Shown piece after piece: positions 36,250 through 44,510 of a DNA stretch of 64,000 nucleotides. The DNA lies in the NCBI RefSeq assembly GCF_003443875.1, contig NZ_CP027482.1, positions 2,790,001 to 2,854,000 on the forward strand, read 5' to 3'. This DNA comes from Aeromicrobium sp. A1-2. Its GTDB lineage: Bacteria > Actinomycetota > Actinomycetes > Propionibacteriales > Nocardioidaceae. Made by a program: the position numbers and the translations under genes. Every line of letters begins with the position of its first letter. Within the stretch, counting starts at the first letter, position 1. Below the pieces are notes generated by a model. It was given only the letters and a program-made list of their open reading frames with translations, was not told the origin of the DNA and ran no database searches.

Positions 36250-36528
36250 TCAGGCGAGCAGATCGGCGTAGTCGGGGTGCTTCTGCACGAAGCGCGCGAC
36301 GTAAGCGCACTCCGCGATGATCTTGTTGCCCTGCCTGCGTACGTCGTCCAGCGCGCCGGTCACGAGCTCAGCGGCCAGACCCTGGCCCTCGTGGCCGTCG
36401 AAGACCACGGTGTGCGGGAACGTCACGACCTCGCCGTCCTCGATCGCCTGGGTGAATCCGGCGAGGACTCCGTCGACGTGGATCTCGTAGCGCTGCTTGT
36501 CGGTGTTGTGCACGATCTGGTTGCTCAT
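36250..36528 (-). CDS. Small GNAT-type N-acetyltransferase (YjdJ/CG-type)
   Basis: A 92-residue single-domain GNAT of the N-acetyltransf_CG family: QRYEIHVDGVLAGFTQAIEDGEVVTFPHTVVFDGHEGQGLAAELVTGALDDVRRQGNKIIAECAYVARFV in outline, with the acetyl-CoA loop in HEGQGLAAELV and the conserved Cys in IAECAYV. Target unknown. ATG 36528 is chosen as the first methionine of the conserved region; the frame is open further upstream. It lies 14 bp after the small membrane protein gene. Confidence 0.8.
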   Translation of the reverse strand: MSNQIVHNTDKQRYEIHVDGVLAGFTQAIEDGEVVTFPHTVVFDGHEGQGLAAELVTGALDDVRRQGNKIIAECAYVARFVQKHPDYADLLA

Positions 36529-36542
36529 GGTGACGTCAACGC

Positions 36543-36761
36543 TCAGGTGAGGGTGAGGATTCCGAGCGTGCCGACCGCGAGGGCCAGCACGAGGGAGATC
36601 GCGATGAGGATCGTGTGCACCCGCAGGAAGGTCGTCGGGGCGCCGGCGGCATCCCGTGAGCGCTCGTCCTTGCGAACCCGCTTGAGGAAGGGCGGCCAGA
36701 TGACGAAGTTCCAGATCGCGGTGACGAGCAGCACGAGCGACCAGGCGACGGGGAGATCCAT
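36543..36761 (-). CDS. SCO4848-family small membrane protein
   Basis: A 72-residue protein with two hydrophobic helices (about 4-24 and 47-71) separated by a basic loop (FLKRVRKDERSRDAAG). Sequence and length resemble the SCO4848-family membrane proteins of actinobacteria, named only by a Streptomyces locus and without known function. It forms a short minus-strand unit with the GNAT gene downstream. Confidence 0.7.
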   Translation of the reverse strand: MDLPVAWSLVLLVTAIWNFVIWPPFLKRVRKDERSRDAAGAPTTFLRVHTILIAISLVLALAVGTLGILTLT

Positions 36762-36825
36762 GCTCCCGATTGTTCCGCAGGACGCCCACGGGAGTGCGAG
36801 CAGGTCGCCCGGCCTGGCCGCGACC

Positions 36826-37497
36826 TCAGGCCGAGGTGAGGATTCCGAGCGCCGAGGTGAACAGCGCCAGGCCGTCTGTGCCGGGGCCGGTCAGGTCCTC
36901 GACAGCATGCTCGGGGTGCGGCATGAGGCCCACGACGTTGCCGCGCTCGTTGGTGATGCCGGCGATGTCGCGCAGCGATCCGTTGGGGTTGACGTCGACG
37001 TAGCGGAACACGACGCGACCCTCACCCTCGAGTCGGTCGAGCGTCTCGTGGTCGGCGACGAAGCCGCCCTCACCGTTCTTGAGCGGCACGACGATCTCGT
37101 CACCGACGGACAGGTCGCCGGTCCACGCCGTCGAGGCGTTCTCGACCTTGAGCTTCTGATCGCGGCAGATGAAGGTGCGGTGGTCGTTGCGGATCAGGGC
37201 GCCCGGGAGCAGGTGCGACTCGCACAGGATCTGGAAGCCGTTGCAGATGCCCAGCACAGGCATGCCACCCTGCGCTGCCGCGACGACCTCGGTCATGACC
37301 GGCGCGAAGCGTGCGATGGCACCGCAGCGCAGGTAGTCACCGTAGGAGAATCCGCCTGGCAGAATGACCGCGTCGACGCCTCGCAGGTCGTGATCACCGT
37401 GCCACAGAGCGACCGGTTCACCGCCCGCGATGCGAACGGCCCGCTGCGCGTCGAGGTCGTCGAGCGAGCCCGGGAACGTGACGACGCCGATCTTCAC
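36826..37497 (-). CDS. purQ: Phosphoribosylformylglycinamidine synthase subunit PurQ
   Basis: A 223-residue class I glutamine amidotransferase that feeds ammonia to PurL. The nucleophile Cys is in [10 protein letters not shown] near residue 86, and the catalytic His/Glu in [10 protein letters not shown] near 196. [15 protein letters not shown] near 47 is typical. The GTG start overlaps the purS stop (GTGA). Together with purS and the distant purL (20229-22499) it makes the three-part FGAM synthase. Confidence 0.97.
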   Translation of the reverse strand: MKIGVVTFPGSLDDLDAQRAVRIAGGEPVALWHGDHDLRGVDAVILPGGFSYGDYLRCGAIARFAPVMTEVVAAAQGGMPVLGICNGFQILCESHLLPGALIRNDHRTFICRDQKLKVENASTAWTGDLSVGDEIVVPLKNGEGGFVADHETLDRLEGEGRVVFRYVDVNPNGSLRDIAGITNERGNVVGLMPHPEHAVEDLTGPGTDGLALFTSALGILTSA

Positions 37498-37754
37498 GCG
37501 TCGGCTCCGGCCGAGTCCTCGACCCGCAGGGTGTAGTCCTCGATCACGGGGTTGGACAGCAGCTTTTCGGCGAGCTGGTGGATCTCCGCCAACGTCGTCT
37601 CGTCGGCGGTCGCGACCTCGAGCTCGAAGCGCTTGCCCTGACGGACGTCGGTGACGGCGTTGAAGCCGAGCCGCGGCAGGGCGCCGTGGACGGCCTTGCC
37701 CTGCGGGTCGAGAATCTCCGGCTTGGGCATGACATCGACGATGACGCGGGCCAC
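37494..37754 (-). CDS. purS: Phosphoribosylformylglycinamidine synthase subunit PurS
   Basis: An 86-residue PurS that bridges PurL and PurQ. It reads [20 protein letters not shown], then GRLGF-like [22 protein letters not shown], matching the family over its full length. The GTG start at 37754 is preceded by AAGGAG at proper spacing, unlike most purine genes here, which look leaderless. Confidence 0.95.
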   Translation of the reverse strand: MARVIVDVMPKPEILDPQGKAVHGALPRLGFNAVTDVRQGKRFELEVATADETTLAEIHQLAEKLLSNPVIEDYTLRVEDSAGADA

Positions 37755-37834
37755 GGGTGCTCCTTGGGTGGTCGGTGTCGCCAGTCTATCGGTGGGCCGC
37801 CTGCACCCGAACCGGCCCCCGCCCCGCCCCCGGG

Positions 37835-37883
37835 CGGTGGGTGGCTCGGCTTTCCGACGTCGGAAAGCCGAGCCTCGCACCGC
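37835..37883. terminator. Large two-tier hairpin between acyl-CoA ligase and purS
   Basis: An uninterrupted 32-bp palindrome (37843-37874; arms GGCTCGGCTTTCCGAC and its complement) is enclosed by outer GCGGTG and CACCGC arms. It starts 23 bp after the ligase stop codon on the minus strand, so it probably ends that transcript and insulates purS. There is no T-tract. Confidence 0.55.
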
Positions 37884-37905
37884 TCGGCCGGGGTAGACCG
37901 GACTG

Positions 37906-39462
37906 TCAGCTCAGCTCGCGCTTGAGGATCTTGCCGGTGCTCGTCATGGGCAGCTCGTCGAGGAACTCGACGGTGCGCGGGTACTTGTACGCCGCGAACT
38001 GCTCCTTGCCCCACGCGACCAGATCGGCCTCGGTGACGTCGTCGTGATCCTTGTTCTTGACGACGACGGCCTTGATCTCCTCACCGTGCGACTCGTGCGG
38101 GACGCCGATCACGGCGACCAGCGAGACCGCGGGGTGCTCCATCAGGATCTCTTCGATCTCGCGCGGGTAGACGTTGAACCCGCCGCGGATGATCATGTCC
38201 TTGGACCGGTCGACGATGTAGTAGAAGCCGTCCTCATCCTTCTTGGCCAGGTCGCCCGAACGGAACCAGTCGTCGCGGATCGCCTCGGCGGTCGCCTCGG
38301 GGCGGTCGTAGTAGCCCTTCATGATGTTGTGGCCCTTGATCGCGATCTCACCGACCGCGTCGGGTCCGTCGGGCACATCGGTCCAGTCGTCGTTGATGAG
38401 CTTCATCTCGACGCCGGGGATCGGCACACCGATCGAGCCGACGCGAGGCTCCTCGCCGAACTTCGAGAACGACGCCACCGGCGAGGTCTCCGACAGTCCG
38501 TAGCCCTCGAGGATCGTGACGCCGAAGCGCTCCTTGAACTGTCGGTGGATGTCGACCGGGAGGGCCGAGCCGCCGGCCGCGGCGACCCGAAGGTTGGCCG
38601 CGAGCTTCTGCACGTCGACGCTGTCGTCGAGCGCACCCAGCAGGCCCCAGTACATCGTCGGGACGCCCGCGAAGAACGTCACGTCGTTGGCCAGCATGAG
38701 CCCCAGCGCTGCTGTGGCCTCGAAGCGCGGCAGCATCACGACGGTGCCACCGAACGCGATCGAGCCGTTCTGGATCACGGTCTGCCCGAACGAGTGGAAC
38801 AACGGCAGGACGCACAGATAGGTGTCGGGACGCTCGGCGTCGGCGCCGAACAGGTCGGCACCAGCCAGCGCGTTGTCGCGCATGTTGCGGTGCCGCAGCT
38901 CGGCGCCCTTGGGCTGCCCCGTCGTGCCGGAGGTGTAGAGGATCACCGCGGTGTCATCGTCATCGCGGTCGACCGTCTGGAACGTCGGCGGCTGCTGCGC
39001 GACGAGCGGGCCGTAGAACTCCGGCGGTTCCATCGGCTCGGGCTGCTGCGAGTCGAGCTTGATCAGGAAGAACTCGGTGCACGACTCGGTCGCCTCGAAG
39101 CCCTCCCAGGCCGCATCACCGATCGGCAGGTCAGGAGTGCCCTCGAACGCGAAGTAGGCCTTCGCGTCGGAGTCGGCCAGGTGGTAGGCCACCTCGCGGG
39201 GCTTGAGCAGCACGTTGAGCGGGACGACCGTCGCGCCGGCCTTGAGGATGCCGTAATAGATGATCGTGAAGTACGGGAGATTCGGGCACGACAGAGCGAC
39301 CTTGTCGCCGGGCTGGATGCCGCGGGACACCAGCAGGTTGGCGACCTGGTTGGCGGCGCCGTTGACCTGCGCGTACGACAGGCGGGTGTCACCGAAGACG
39401 ATCGCCGTCCGCTCCGGGTAGGCGGCGGTGGACTGCTCGAGCATGGCGGCGAGATTGGCCAC
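37906..39462 (-). CDS. Long-chain-type acyl-CoA ligase (FadD-like)
   Basis: A 518-residue ANL ligase: ILYTSGTTGQPKGAEL near residue 172, LCVLPLFHSFGQT near 215, LEGYGLSETSP near 318, the hinge GDLAKKDEDGFYYIVDRSKDMIIRGGFNVYPREIEE near 400-435 and the catalytic Lys in TSTGKILKRELS at the very end. It resembles FadD-type medium/long-chain ligases. ATG 39462 follows AGGAGAC-like sequence. A single gene ended by the large hairpin, inserted between purine genes. Confidence 0.9.
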   Translation of the reverse strand: MANLAAMLEQSTAAYPERTAIVFGDTRLSYAQVNGAANQVANLLVSRGIQPGDKVALSCPNLPYFTIIYYGILKAGATVVPLNVLLKPREVAYHLADSDAKAYFAFEGTPDLPIGDAAWEGFEATESCTEFFLIKLDSQQPEPMEPPEFYGPLVAQQPPTFQTVDRDDDDTAVILYTSGTTGQPKGAELRHRNMRDNALAGADLFGADAERPDTYLCVLPLFHSFGQTVIQNGSIAFGGTVVMLPRFEATAALGLMLANDVTFFAGVPTMYWGLLGALDDSVDVQKLAANLRVAAAGGSALPVDIHRQFKERFGVTILEGYGLSETSPVASFSKFGEEPRVGSIGVPIPGVEMKLINDDWTDVPDGPDAVGEIAIKGHNIMKGYYDRPEATAEAIRDDWFRSGDLAKKDEDGFYYIVDRSKDMIIRGGFNVYPREIEEILMEHPAVSLVAVIGVPHESHGEEIKAVVVKNKDHDDVTEADLVAWGKEQFAAYKYPRTVEFLDELPMTSTGKILKRELS

Positions 39463-39545
39463 GGGGGTCTCCTCGGGTACGTGACGGGTCTCTCACCCTA
39501 CCGCCAGCATCCGGCCACCGCGGGGCGACGGCTCGCGCTGCCGGC

Positions 39546-40232
39546 TCAGCAGCCGTCCCGCATGACATCGGGCTTGGCGCCCCGGGTGACCTCGATGAAC
39601 GTGACCTTGTCGTTCGCCGAGATCTCGCCCGGTGCGGGATTGAACAGGAAGCCGATCCACCCGCCGCCCTCGCTGACGAACAGGCCGGTCTGACCGTAGC
39701 CCGCCTCCTGCGGATCGACGTCGCCGAGCACGCCCTGCACGGTCTCGTACGTGCTCCCGACGCCCAGCCCCGAACGCGTGCGCGGACCGGCCTTGTGGAT
39801 GCCGATCGAGAAGACCGATCCGTCGTCACGCGTCAGGATGTCGAGCGCATCCCGGTAGGGCACCTTCCAGACCAGGTCGTCGACGCCCTCACAGACCGCG
39901 GACGTCACGTCGGCCTTGAAGTAGCCCGTCGCGTACGCCTCCTGCTTGCTCATGCCGACACGGACCGGTCCGACCGCGCCGGCCACGATTCGCAGTGAGG
40001 TCACGGGCACCAGTGGCAAGGCGGCGGGAGTCGACGGCTTCGTCGAGGCTCCTCCCTCGGAGGCTGTCGGGGTGGCCGGCGAGCTGGTCGTCATCGTCAT
40101 CTGCGGCGTGGTGACCGTCGCCACGGCCTTCGTCTCGGGATCGGACCCGGAGAGCTGACGCGCCACGAGTCCGGTGCCGACACCGCCGACCATGCTGACG
40201 GCCAGGATGCCGGCCGCGACCTGTTGCTTCAT
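39546..40232 (-). CDS. Secreted or membrane-anchored protein of unknown function
   Basis: A 228-residue protein with an N-terminal hydrophobic signal or anchor (MKQQVAAGILAVSMVGGVGTGLVA), a Thr/Ser/Pro/Ala-rich linker (about 38-72) and a globular C-terminal domain with VRVGMSKQEAYATGYFKADV, GLGVGSTYETVQGVLG and a Cys pair (one in SAVCEGV, one as the final residue). The domain recalls extracytoplasmic lipoprotein-like domains, but no family is named. Preceded by GAGGAGAA. It lies 66 bp downstream of the sigma factor gene and may be part of its regulon. Confidence 0.65.
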   Translation of the reverse strand: MKQQVAAGILAVSMVGGVGTGLVARQLSGSDPETKAVATVTTPQMTMTTSSPATPTASEGGASTKPSTPAALPLVPVTSLRIVAGAVGPVRVGMSKQEAYATGYFKADVTSAVCEGVDDLVWKVPYRDALDILTRDDGSVFSIGIHKAGPRTRSGLGVGSTYETVQGVLGDVDPQEAGYGQTGLFVSEGGGWIGFLFNPAPGEISANDKVTFIEVTRGAKPDVMRDGC

Positions 40233-40298
40233 GGGTTTCTCCTCACTGTGGGCGCTCCCCGTGGAGTGCCTTCCATCAGGAGAGATGCCGCGCAGGCC

Positions 40299-40847
40299 TC
40301 AGAAGTTGTCGACATATACGCCCAATCTTCCACGGACGAACGCGCGTGCGGTGTGGATCCGCGCCTTCACGGTCCCCAGCGGCGCACCGGTCAGCGCGGC
40401 GATCTCCTCGTACGGCAGTGCCGCGACGTCCCGCAGAACGAATGCCTCGGCCGCAGCAGGATGGGCCTGTTCGAGCGCTTCGATCGCATCCAGCAGGTCG
40501 AGCCGGCTTCCGGCGATGACGCTCGTCGTCCGCGGGTCCGGTGTCGCCGACAGCTCGTCGTCGGACCGTTCGGCGAAGCGTCGCTTCAAGGTGCGGTAGG
40601 TCTGGCGCGCCGAGTTGGACGCGATGACCGTGACCCACCCCATGAAGGAGCCCCGACCCGTGTAGTCGTGCAGGTGGGTCGCGATCGCCAGCAGGGCGTC
40701 CTGCGATGCTTCCTCCGCGTCGTGCACGTGCGGCAGGAGCCGGGCGCACCGGCGGAGCACCTGCGGACGGATCGCCGTGAGGAGCTCGTCGAGGGCGCGC
40801 GGATCGCCCGAGCGCGCCCGGTCGACCAGTTCCGCGTCCACGTGCAT
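40299..40847 (-). CDS. ECF-type RNA polymerase sigma factor
   Basis: A 182-residue group IV sigma factor. Region 2 (about 10-85) contains LLPHVHDAEEASQDALLAIATHLHDYTGRGSFMGWV and region 4 (about 120-175) EAFVLRDVAALPYEEIAALTGAPLGTVKARIHTARAFVRG with its HTH. No anti-sigma gene is adjacent; the divergent Ser/Thr kinase may be the regulator. ATG 40847 is chosen because TATGGT stands 7 nt before it on the minus strand; ATG 40859 would add four residues and would leave only 10 bp between the divergent starts. Confidence 0.88.
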   Translation of the reverse strand: MHVDAELVDRARSGDPRALDELLTAIRPQVLRRCARLLPHVHDAEEASQDALLAIATHLHDYTGRGSFMGWVTVIASNSARQTYRTLKRRFAERSDDELSATPDPRTTSVIAGSRLDLLDAIEALEQAHPAAAEAFVLRDVAALPYEEIAALTGAPLGTVKARIHTARAFVRGRLGVYVDNF

Positions 40848-40855
40848 GGCATCGA

Positions 40856-40862
40856 CCATACT
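40856..40862. promoter_or_regulatory. Overlapping divergent -10 boxes shared by sigma factor and kinase
   Basis: On the plus strand CATACT (40857-40862) ends 7 nt before the kinase ATG 40870. On the minus strand TATGGT (40861-40856) ends 8 nt (by counting) or so before the sigma ATG 40847. The two boxes occupy the same base pairs, so one melted region could serve both directions. Confidence 0.5.
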
Positions 40863-40869
40863 GATTCCG

Positions 40870-41778
40870 ATGAGACAGATCGGGCGATATCGCTTGGACG
40901 AGGTCGAGGGATTCGGTGCCTTCGCCACGGTGTGGCGCGGTTTCGACCTGGAGCTCGAGATCCCGGTGGCTGTCAAGGTGCTCGCCGAGAACTGGGCACA
41001 CCACGCCGACGTCCGCGAGCGCTTCCTGGCCGAGGCCCGCCTGCTGCGCCGCCTGCACGATCCACGTGTCGTTCGCGTTCACGACGTCGGCACCCACGAC
41101 GACCGGCCGTTCTTCGTCATGGACTTCGTGCCCGGCGGCACCCTCGCCGGGCGGGTCAAGCCGCCCGTGTCGACCGAGCGCGCCCTGCAGCTCGCGATCG
41201 ACTCGGCCCGCGCAGTGCAGGTGCTGCACGAGGCGGGTGTCCTGCACCGCGACATCAAGCCGTCCAACCTGCTCGTGGGTGACGCCGAGCAGGTCCTTGT
41301 CGCCGATCTCGGCAGTGCCAAGCGACTCGCCGAGGCCAGCGGGGTCACCGTCACGACCGGCACCCCGGCCTACATGGCACCCGAGCAGGCGCGGGGCAAC
41401 CCGATCGACGCACGCTCCGACGTCTACTCGCTGGGCGCCGTCGCGTACGAGCTGCTCGCCGGGCACCCGCCGTACGACGTCGGAGACCCCGGCTCGTTGC
41501 TGAGCCGGACGGTCGACAGCCGACCCGCTCCGCTGGCCGTGTCCCGCGGTCTCCCGCGCACCCTCGACCACGTCTTGGCGTCGGCCCTCGCCACGCGACC
41601 GCAGGACCGGCCTGCTTCGGCCGAGGCGTTCGCCGACGCCCTCGAGCACGTCGTCGCGGGCTCCCGAGTGCACAACCTGACCCGGGTGCGGCGGGAGGTC
41701 GCGCCCGCGCTCGCGATCACGTTGGCATTGCTGGTGTTCGGCTTGTCTGCGGCCCTGACCTGGTGGGCCCTGCGCTGA
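40870..41778 (+). CDS. Membrane-anchored Ser/Thr protein kinase
   Basis: A 302-residue Hanks-type kinase. The Gly loop is EGFGAFATVWRG near residue 12, the ATP Lys is in AVKVLAEN near 33, the catalytic loop HRDIKPSNLLV near 127, the metal loop ADLGSAK near 147 (DLG rather than DFG) and the P+1 segment TGTPAYMAPEQ near 163. A single hydrophobic helix at about 278-300 ends the protein, with only a few residues beyond; there is no PASTA or sensor domain outside. Divergent from an ECF sigma factor, with an overlapping promoter, so the kinase may control that factor. Confidence 0.92.
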   Translation: MRQIGRYRLDEVEGFGAFATVWRGFDLELEIPVAVKVLAENWAHHADVRERFLAEARLLRRLHDPRVVRVHDVGTHDDRPFFVMDFVPGGTLAGRVKPPVSTERALQLAIDSARAVQVLHEAGVLHRDIKPSNLLVGDAEQVLVADLGSAKRLAEASGVTVTTGTPAYMAPEQARGNPIDARSDVYSLGAVAYELLAGHPPYDVGDPGSLLSRTVDSRPAPLAVSRGLPRTLDHVLASALATRPQDRPASAEAFADALEHVVAGSRVHNLTRVRREVAPALAITLALLVFGLSAALTWWALR

Positions 41779-41788
41779 GGCCGAGCGA

Positions 41789-42652
41789 TCAGAAGGACTC
41801 GCCGGTCAACTGCTCATATGCCTGGACGTAGCGCTCACGGGTGCGGTCGACGACCTCTGCCGGCAACGACGGCGGCTGCCGGTTGCCTGCCCGGTCCCAG
41901 CCGCTCTCGGTCGAGATCAGCCAGTTGCGCACATACTGCTTGTCGTACGAGGGCTGAGCCCGGCCCAGCTGGTAGGAGTCAGCGGGCCAGAAGCGCGATG
42001 AGTCGGGGGTCAGGACCTCGTCGCCCAGGACGACGGTGCCGTCCGGTCGGGTGCCGAACTCGAGCTTGGTGTCGGCCAGGATGATGCCGCGAGAGCGAGC
42101 GATCTCCTCGGCGCGGGCGTAGATCCGCAGCGTCAGGTCGCGCAGCGTCTCGGCACTCTCGGCGCCGATCGTCGCGGTCACCTGCTCGAACGAGACGTTC
42201 TCGTCGTGCTCGCCCATCTCGGCCTTGGTCGCGGGGGGGAAGATCGGCTCGGGCAGGCGCGAGCCGTCCACGAGCCCTGCGGGCAGCGGAACCCCGCACA
42301 CCTCGCCGTTCGCGTCGTAGTCGATCAGGCCCGAACCCGTCAGGTAGCCGCGCGCGACGCACTCGACGGGAAACATCTGGAGCTTCTCGACGATCAGCGC
42401 CCGACCACGGACACGTTCGGGCACCGACGTCGACACGACGTGGTTCGGCACGATGTCGGACAGCTGGTCGAACCACCACAGCGACATGCGGGTCAGGATC
42501 TCGCCCTTGTCGGGAATGCCGGGCGTCAGGACGAAGTCGAACGCTGAGATGCGGTCAGACGCGACCATCAGGAGGTTGCCGCCATCGACCTCATAGAGGT
42601 CGCGCACCTTCCCCGAGTGCAGGTGGCGGGCTCCGGGGATGTCAAGTGGCAC
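41789..42652 (-). CDS. purC: Phosphoribosylaminoimidazole-succinocarboxamide synthase
   Basis: A 287-residue SAICAR synthetase joining CAIR and aspartate. Family features: [28 protein letters not shown] near 12-40, [13 protein letters not shown] near 95, [12 protein letters not shown] near 142 and LADTKLEFG near 190. Length matches the long actinobacterial type. The GTG start lies 6 nt after TAGGCT on the minus strand (leaderless pattern). It is separated from purB/purD by one small membrane protein gene. Confidence 0.96.
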   Translation of the reverse strand: MPLDIPGARHLHSGKVRDLYEVDGGNLLMVASDRISAFDFVLTPGIPDKGEILTRMSLWWFDQLSDIVPNHVVSTSVPERVRGRALIVEKLQMFPVECVARGYLTGSGLIDYDANGEVCGVPLPAGLVDGSRLPEPIFPPATKAEMGEHDENVSFEQVTATIGAESAETLRDLTLRIYARAEEIARSRGIILADTKLEFGTRPDGTVVLGDEVLTPDSSRFWPADSYQLGRAQPSYDKQYVRNWLISTESGWDRAGNRQPPSLPAEVVDRTRERYVQAYEQLTGESF

Positions 42653-42678
42653 GCGCCCAGCCTAGTGGGGTGCCGCGG

Positions 42679-43050
42679 TCAGACGAACGCCACCGCCGCG
42701 AGCGCGCCCAGCACGAGTGCGACTGCGCCGGTCACGAACAACGTGCGCACGAGGTCCGCCGCCGCCCGGTCGACCGAAGCCAGGCGGGCGCGCGACGAGT
42801 CGTGGGGATCGAGCAGGACATCGACCTCACCATCTGGCACCTCGACTCCCGGGGGCACCTGCAACCGAAGGCGCCGGCCGCCCTGCCCGGCGTACTCGAC
42901 CCGCCGTGAGCCGCCGACATCGAGCACCGTGCCGGTGACGCGGACCCAGTCGTGCGGCAGGAGCTTCAGTGCCTGCCGACGACGCACGGCCCACGCAAGC
43001 AGGACCACACCGCCGACCAGGAGGACGACCGGGACGAAGGAGAGGGACAC
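42679..43050 (-). CDS. Small membrane protein, DUF3592-like
   Basis: A 123-residue protein with an N-terminal membrane helix (FVPVVLLVGGVVLLAWAVRR), a beta-rich soluble domain (VRVTGTVLDVGGSRRVEYAGQGGRRLRLQVPPGVEVPDGEVDVLLDPHDSSRARL) and a C-terminal helix (LVRTLFVTGAVALVLGALAAVAFV). The layout, two helices around a small beta domain, resembles DUF3592 proteins. Function unknown. GTG 43050 is 7 nt behind TACGCT. Confidence 0.6.
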   Translation of the reverse strand: MSLSFVPVVLLVGGVVLLAWAVRRRQALKLLPHDWVRVTGTVLDVGGSRRVEYAGQGGRRLRLQVPPGVEVPDGEVDVLLDPHDSSRARLASVDRAAADLVRTLFVTGAVALVLGALAAVAFV

Positions 43051-43088
43051 GTCCTCCAGCGTAGGTCGCCCACCCGGTCAACGTCGGG

Positions 43089-44510
43089 TCAAAGGATCGA
43101 GCCCGGCGCGTATGCCGCTGCCTGCGGGTTGGCCGCAACGAGCTCCTCGACCCGCGCCACGACTGCGCGGACCTGGCTGACCGCGGCACCCGTGAAGTCG
43201 ATCGGCGACGCAACCAGCGTGGCCAGGTCGGACTCCGACAGACCGAGCCGCTCGTCGGCCGCGAGCCGGGCGAACAGGTCGTTGTCGGCAGCGCCCTTCT
43301 CGCGCATCTCCAGGGCCACCGCGACGGCATGCTGCTTGACCGCTTCGTACGCCGTCTCACGGCCGACCCCGTGGCGCACCGACGCCATCAGGACCTTGGT
43401 CGTGGCGAGGAACGGGAGGTAGCGATCGAGCTCACGCTGGATCACGGCCGGGAACGTCCCGAACTCGTCGAGCACCGTCAGGAAGGTCTCGAACAGGCCG
43501 TCGGCGGCGTAGAACGCGTCCGGCAGGGCGACGCGGCGGACCACCGAGCACGAGACGTCGCCCTCGTTCCACTGATCGCCGGCGAGCTCACCGATCATCG
43601 AGACGTAGCCCCGCAGGATCACCGCGAGTCCGTTGACCCGCTCGCACGACCTCGTGTTCATCTTGTGCGGCATCGCGCTCGAGCCGACCTGGCCGGGGCG
43701 GAAGCCCTCCGTGACGATCTCGTTGCCGGCCATCAACCGGATCGTGGTCGCCAGGTTGGACGGCGCGGATGCCAGCTGCACCAGTGCCGTGACGACGTCG
43801 TAGTCCAACGATCGCGGATAGACCTGACCGACGCTGGTCAGGACCTTGTCGAAGCCGAGGTGCCGCGCGACGCGCTGCTCGAGCTCGGCGAGCTTGGCCT
43901 CGTCGCCACCCAGCAGGTCGAGCTGGTCCTGGCTCGTCCCGACCGGACCCTTGATGCCGCGCAACGGGTAACGGGCGATCAGGTCGTCGAGCCGGTCGAC
44001 CGCCACCATGAGCTCGTCAGCGACCGAGGCGAAGCGCTTGCCGAGGGTCGTCGCCTGGGCCGCGACATTGTGGCTGCGACCGGCCATCACGAGCTCAGCG
44101 TGCTCGGTCGCGAGCCGCGCGAGACGGGCGAGGGTCGCGAGCGCGCGATCGCGTACGACCTCGAGGGACGCCCGGATCTGCAGCTGCTCGACATTCTCGG
44201 TCAGGTCACGGGAGGTCATGCCCTTGTGGATGTGCTCGGTGCCGGCGAGTGCGGCGAACTCCTCGATGCGTGCCTTGACATCGTGCCGGGTGACCTTCTC
44301 GCGCTCGGCGATCGAGCCGAGGTCGACCCGGTCGATGACCGACTCGTACGACTCGATGACGCCATCGGGCGTCTCGACCCCGAGGTCCTTCTGCGCCTTG
44401 AGGACGGCGATCCAGAGTCGCCGTTCGAGCACGATCTTGTGCTCGGGCGACCAGATGCGGGCAACCTCCGGCGAGGCATAGCGGCTGGCGAGGACGTTGG
44501 GTGTGGTCAC
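43089..44510 (-). CDS. purB: Adenylosuccinate lyase
   Basis: A 473-residue fumarase/aspartase-superfamily lyase acting twice in purine synthesis (SAICAR and adenylosuccinate cleavage). The signature loop GSSAMPHKMNTRS lies near residue 275 and contains the catalytic Ser; TSRDLTENVEQLQI near 100 and AGRSHNVAAQATTLGKR near 145 hold the general acid/base His residues. The GTG start overlaps the purD stop (GTGA). Convergent or unrelated genes do not intervene between purD and purB. Confidence 0.96.
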   Translation of the reverse strand: MTTPNVLASRYASPEVARIWSPEHKIVLERRLWIAVLKAQKDLGVETPDGVIESYESVIDRVDLGSIAEREKVTRHDVKARIEEFAALAGTEHIHKGMTSRDLTENVEQLQIRASLEVVRDRALATLARLARLATEHAELVMAGRSHNVAAQATTLGKRFASVADELMVAVDRLDDLIARYPLRGIKGPVGTSQDQLDLLGGDEAKLAELEQRVARHLGFDKVLTSVGQVYPRSLDYDVVTALVQLASAPSNLATTIRLMAGNEIVTEGFRPGQVGSSAMPHKMNTRSCERVNGLAVILRGYVSMIGELAGDQWNEGDVSCSVVRRVALPDAFYAADGLFETFLTVLDEFGTFPAVIQRELDRYLPFLATTKVLMASVRHGVGRETAYEAVKQHAVAVALEMREKGAADNDLFARLAADERLGLSESDLATLVASPIDFTGAAVSQVRAVVARVEELVAANPQAAAYAPGSIL

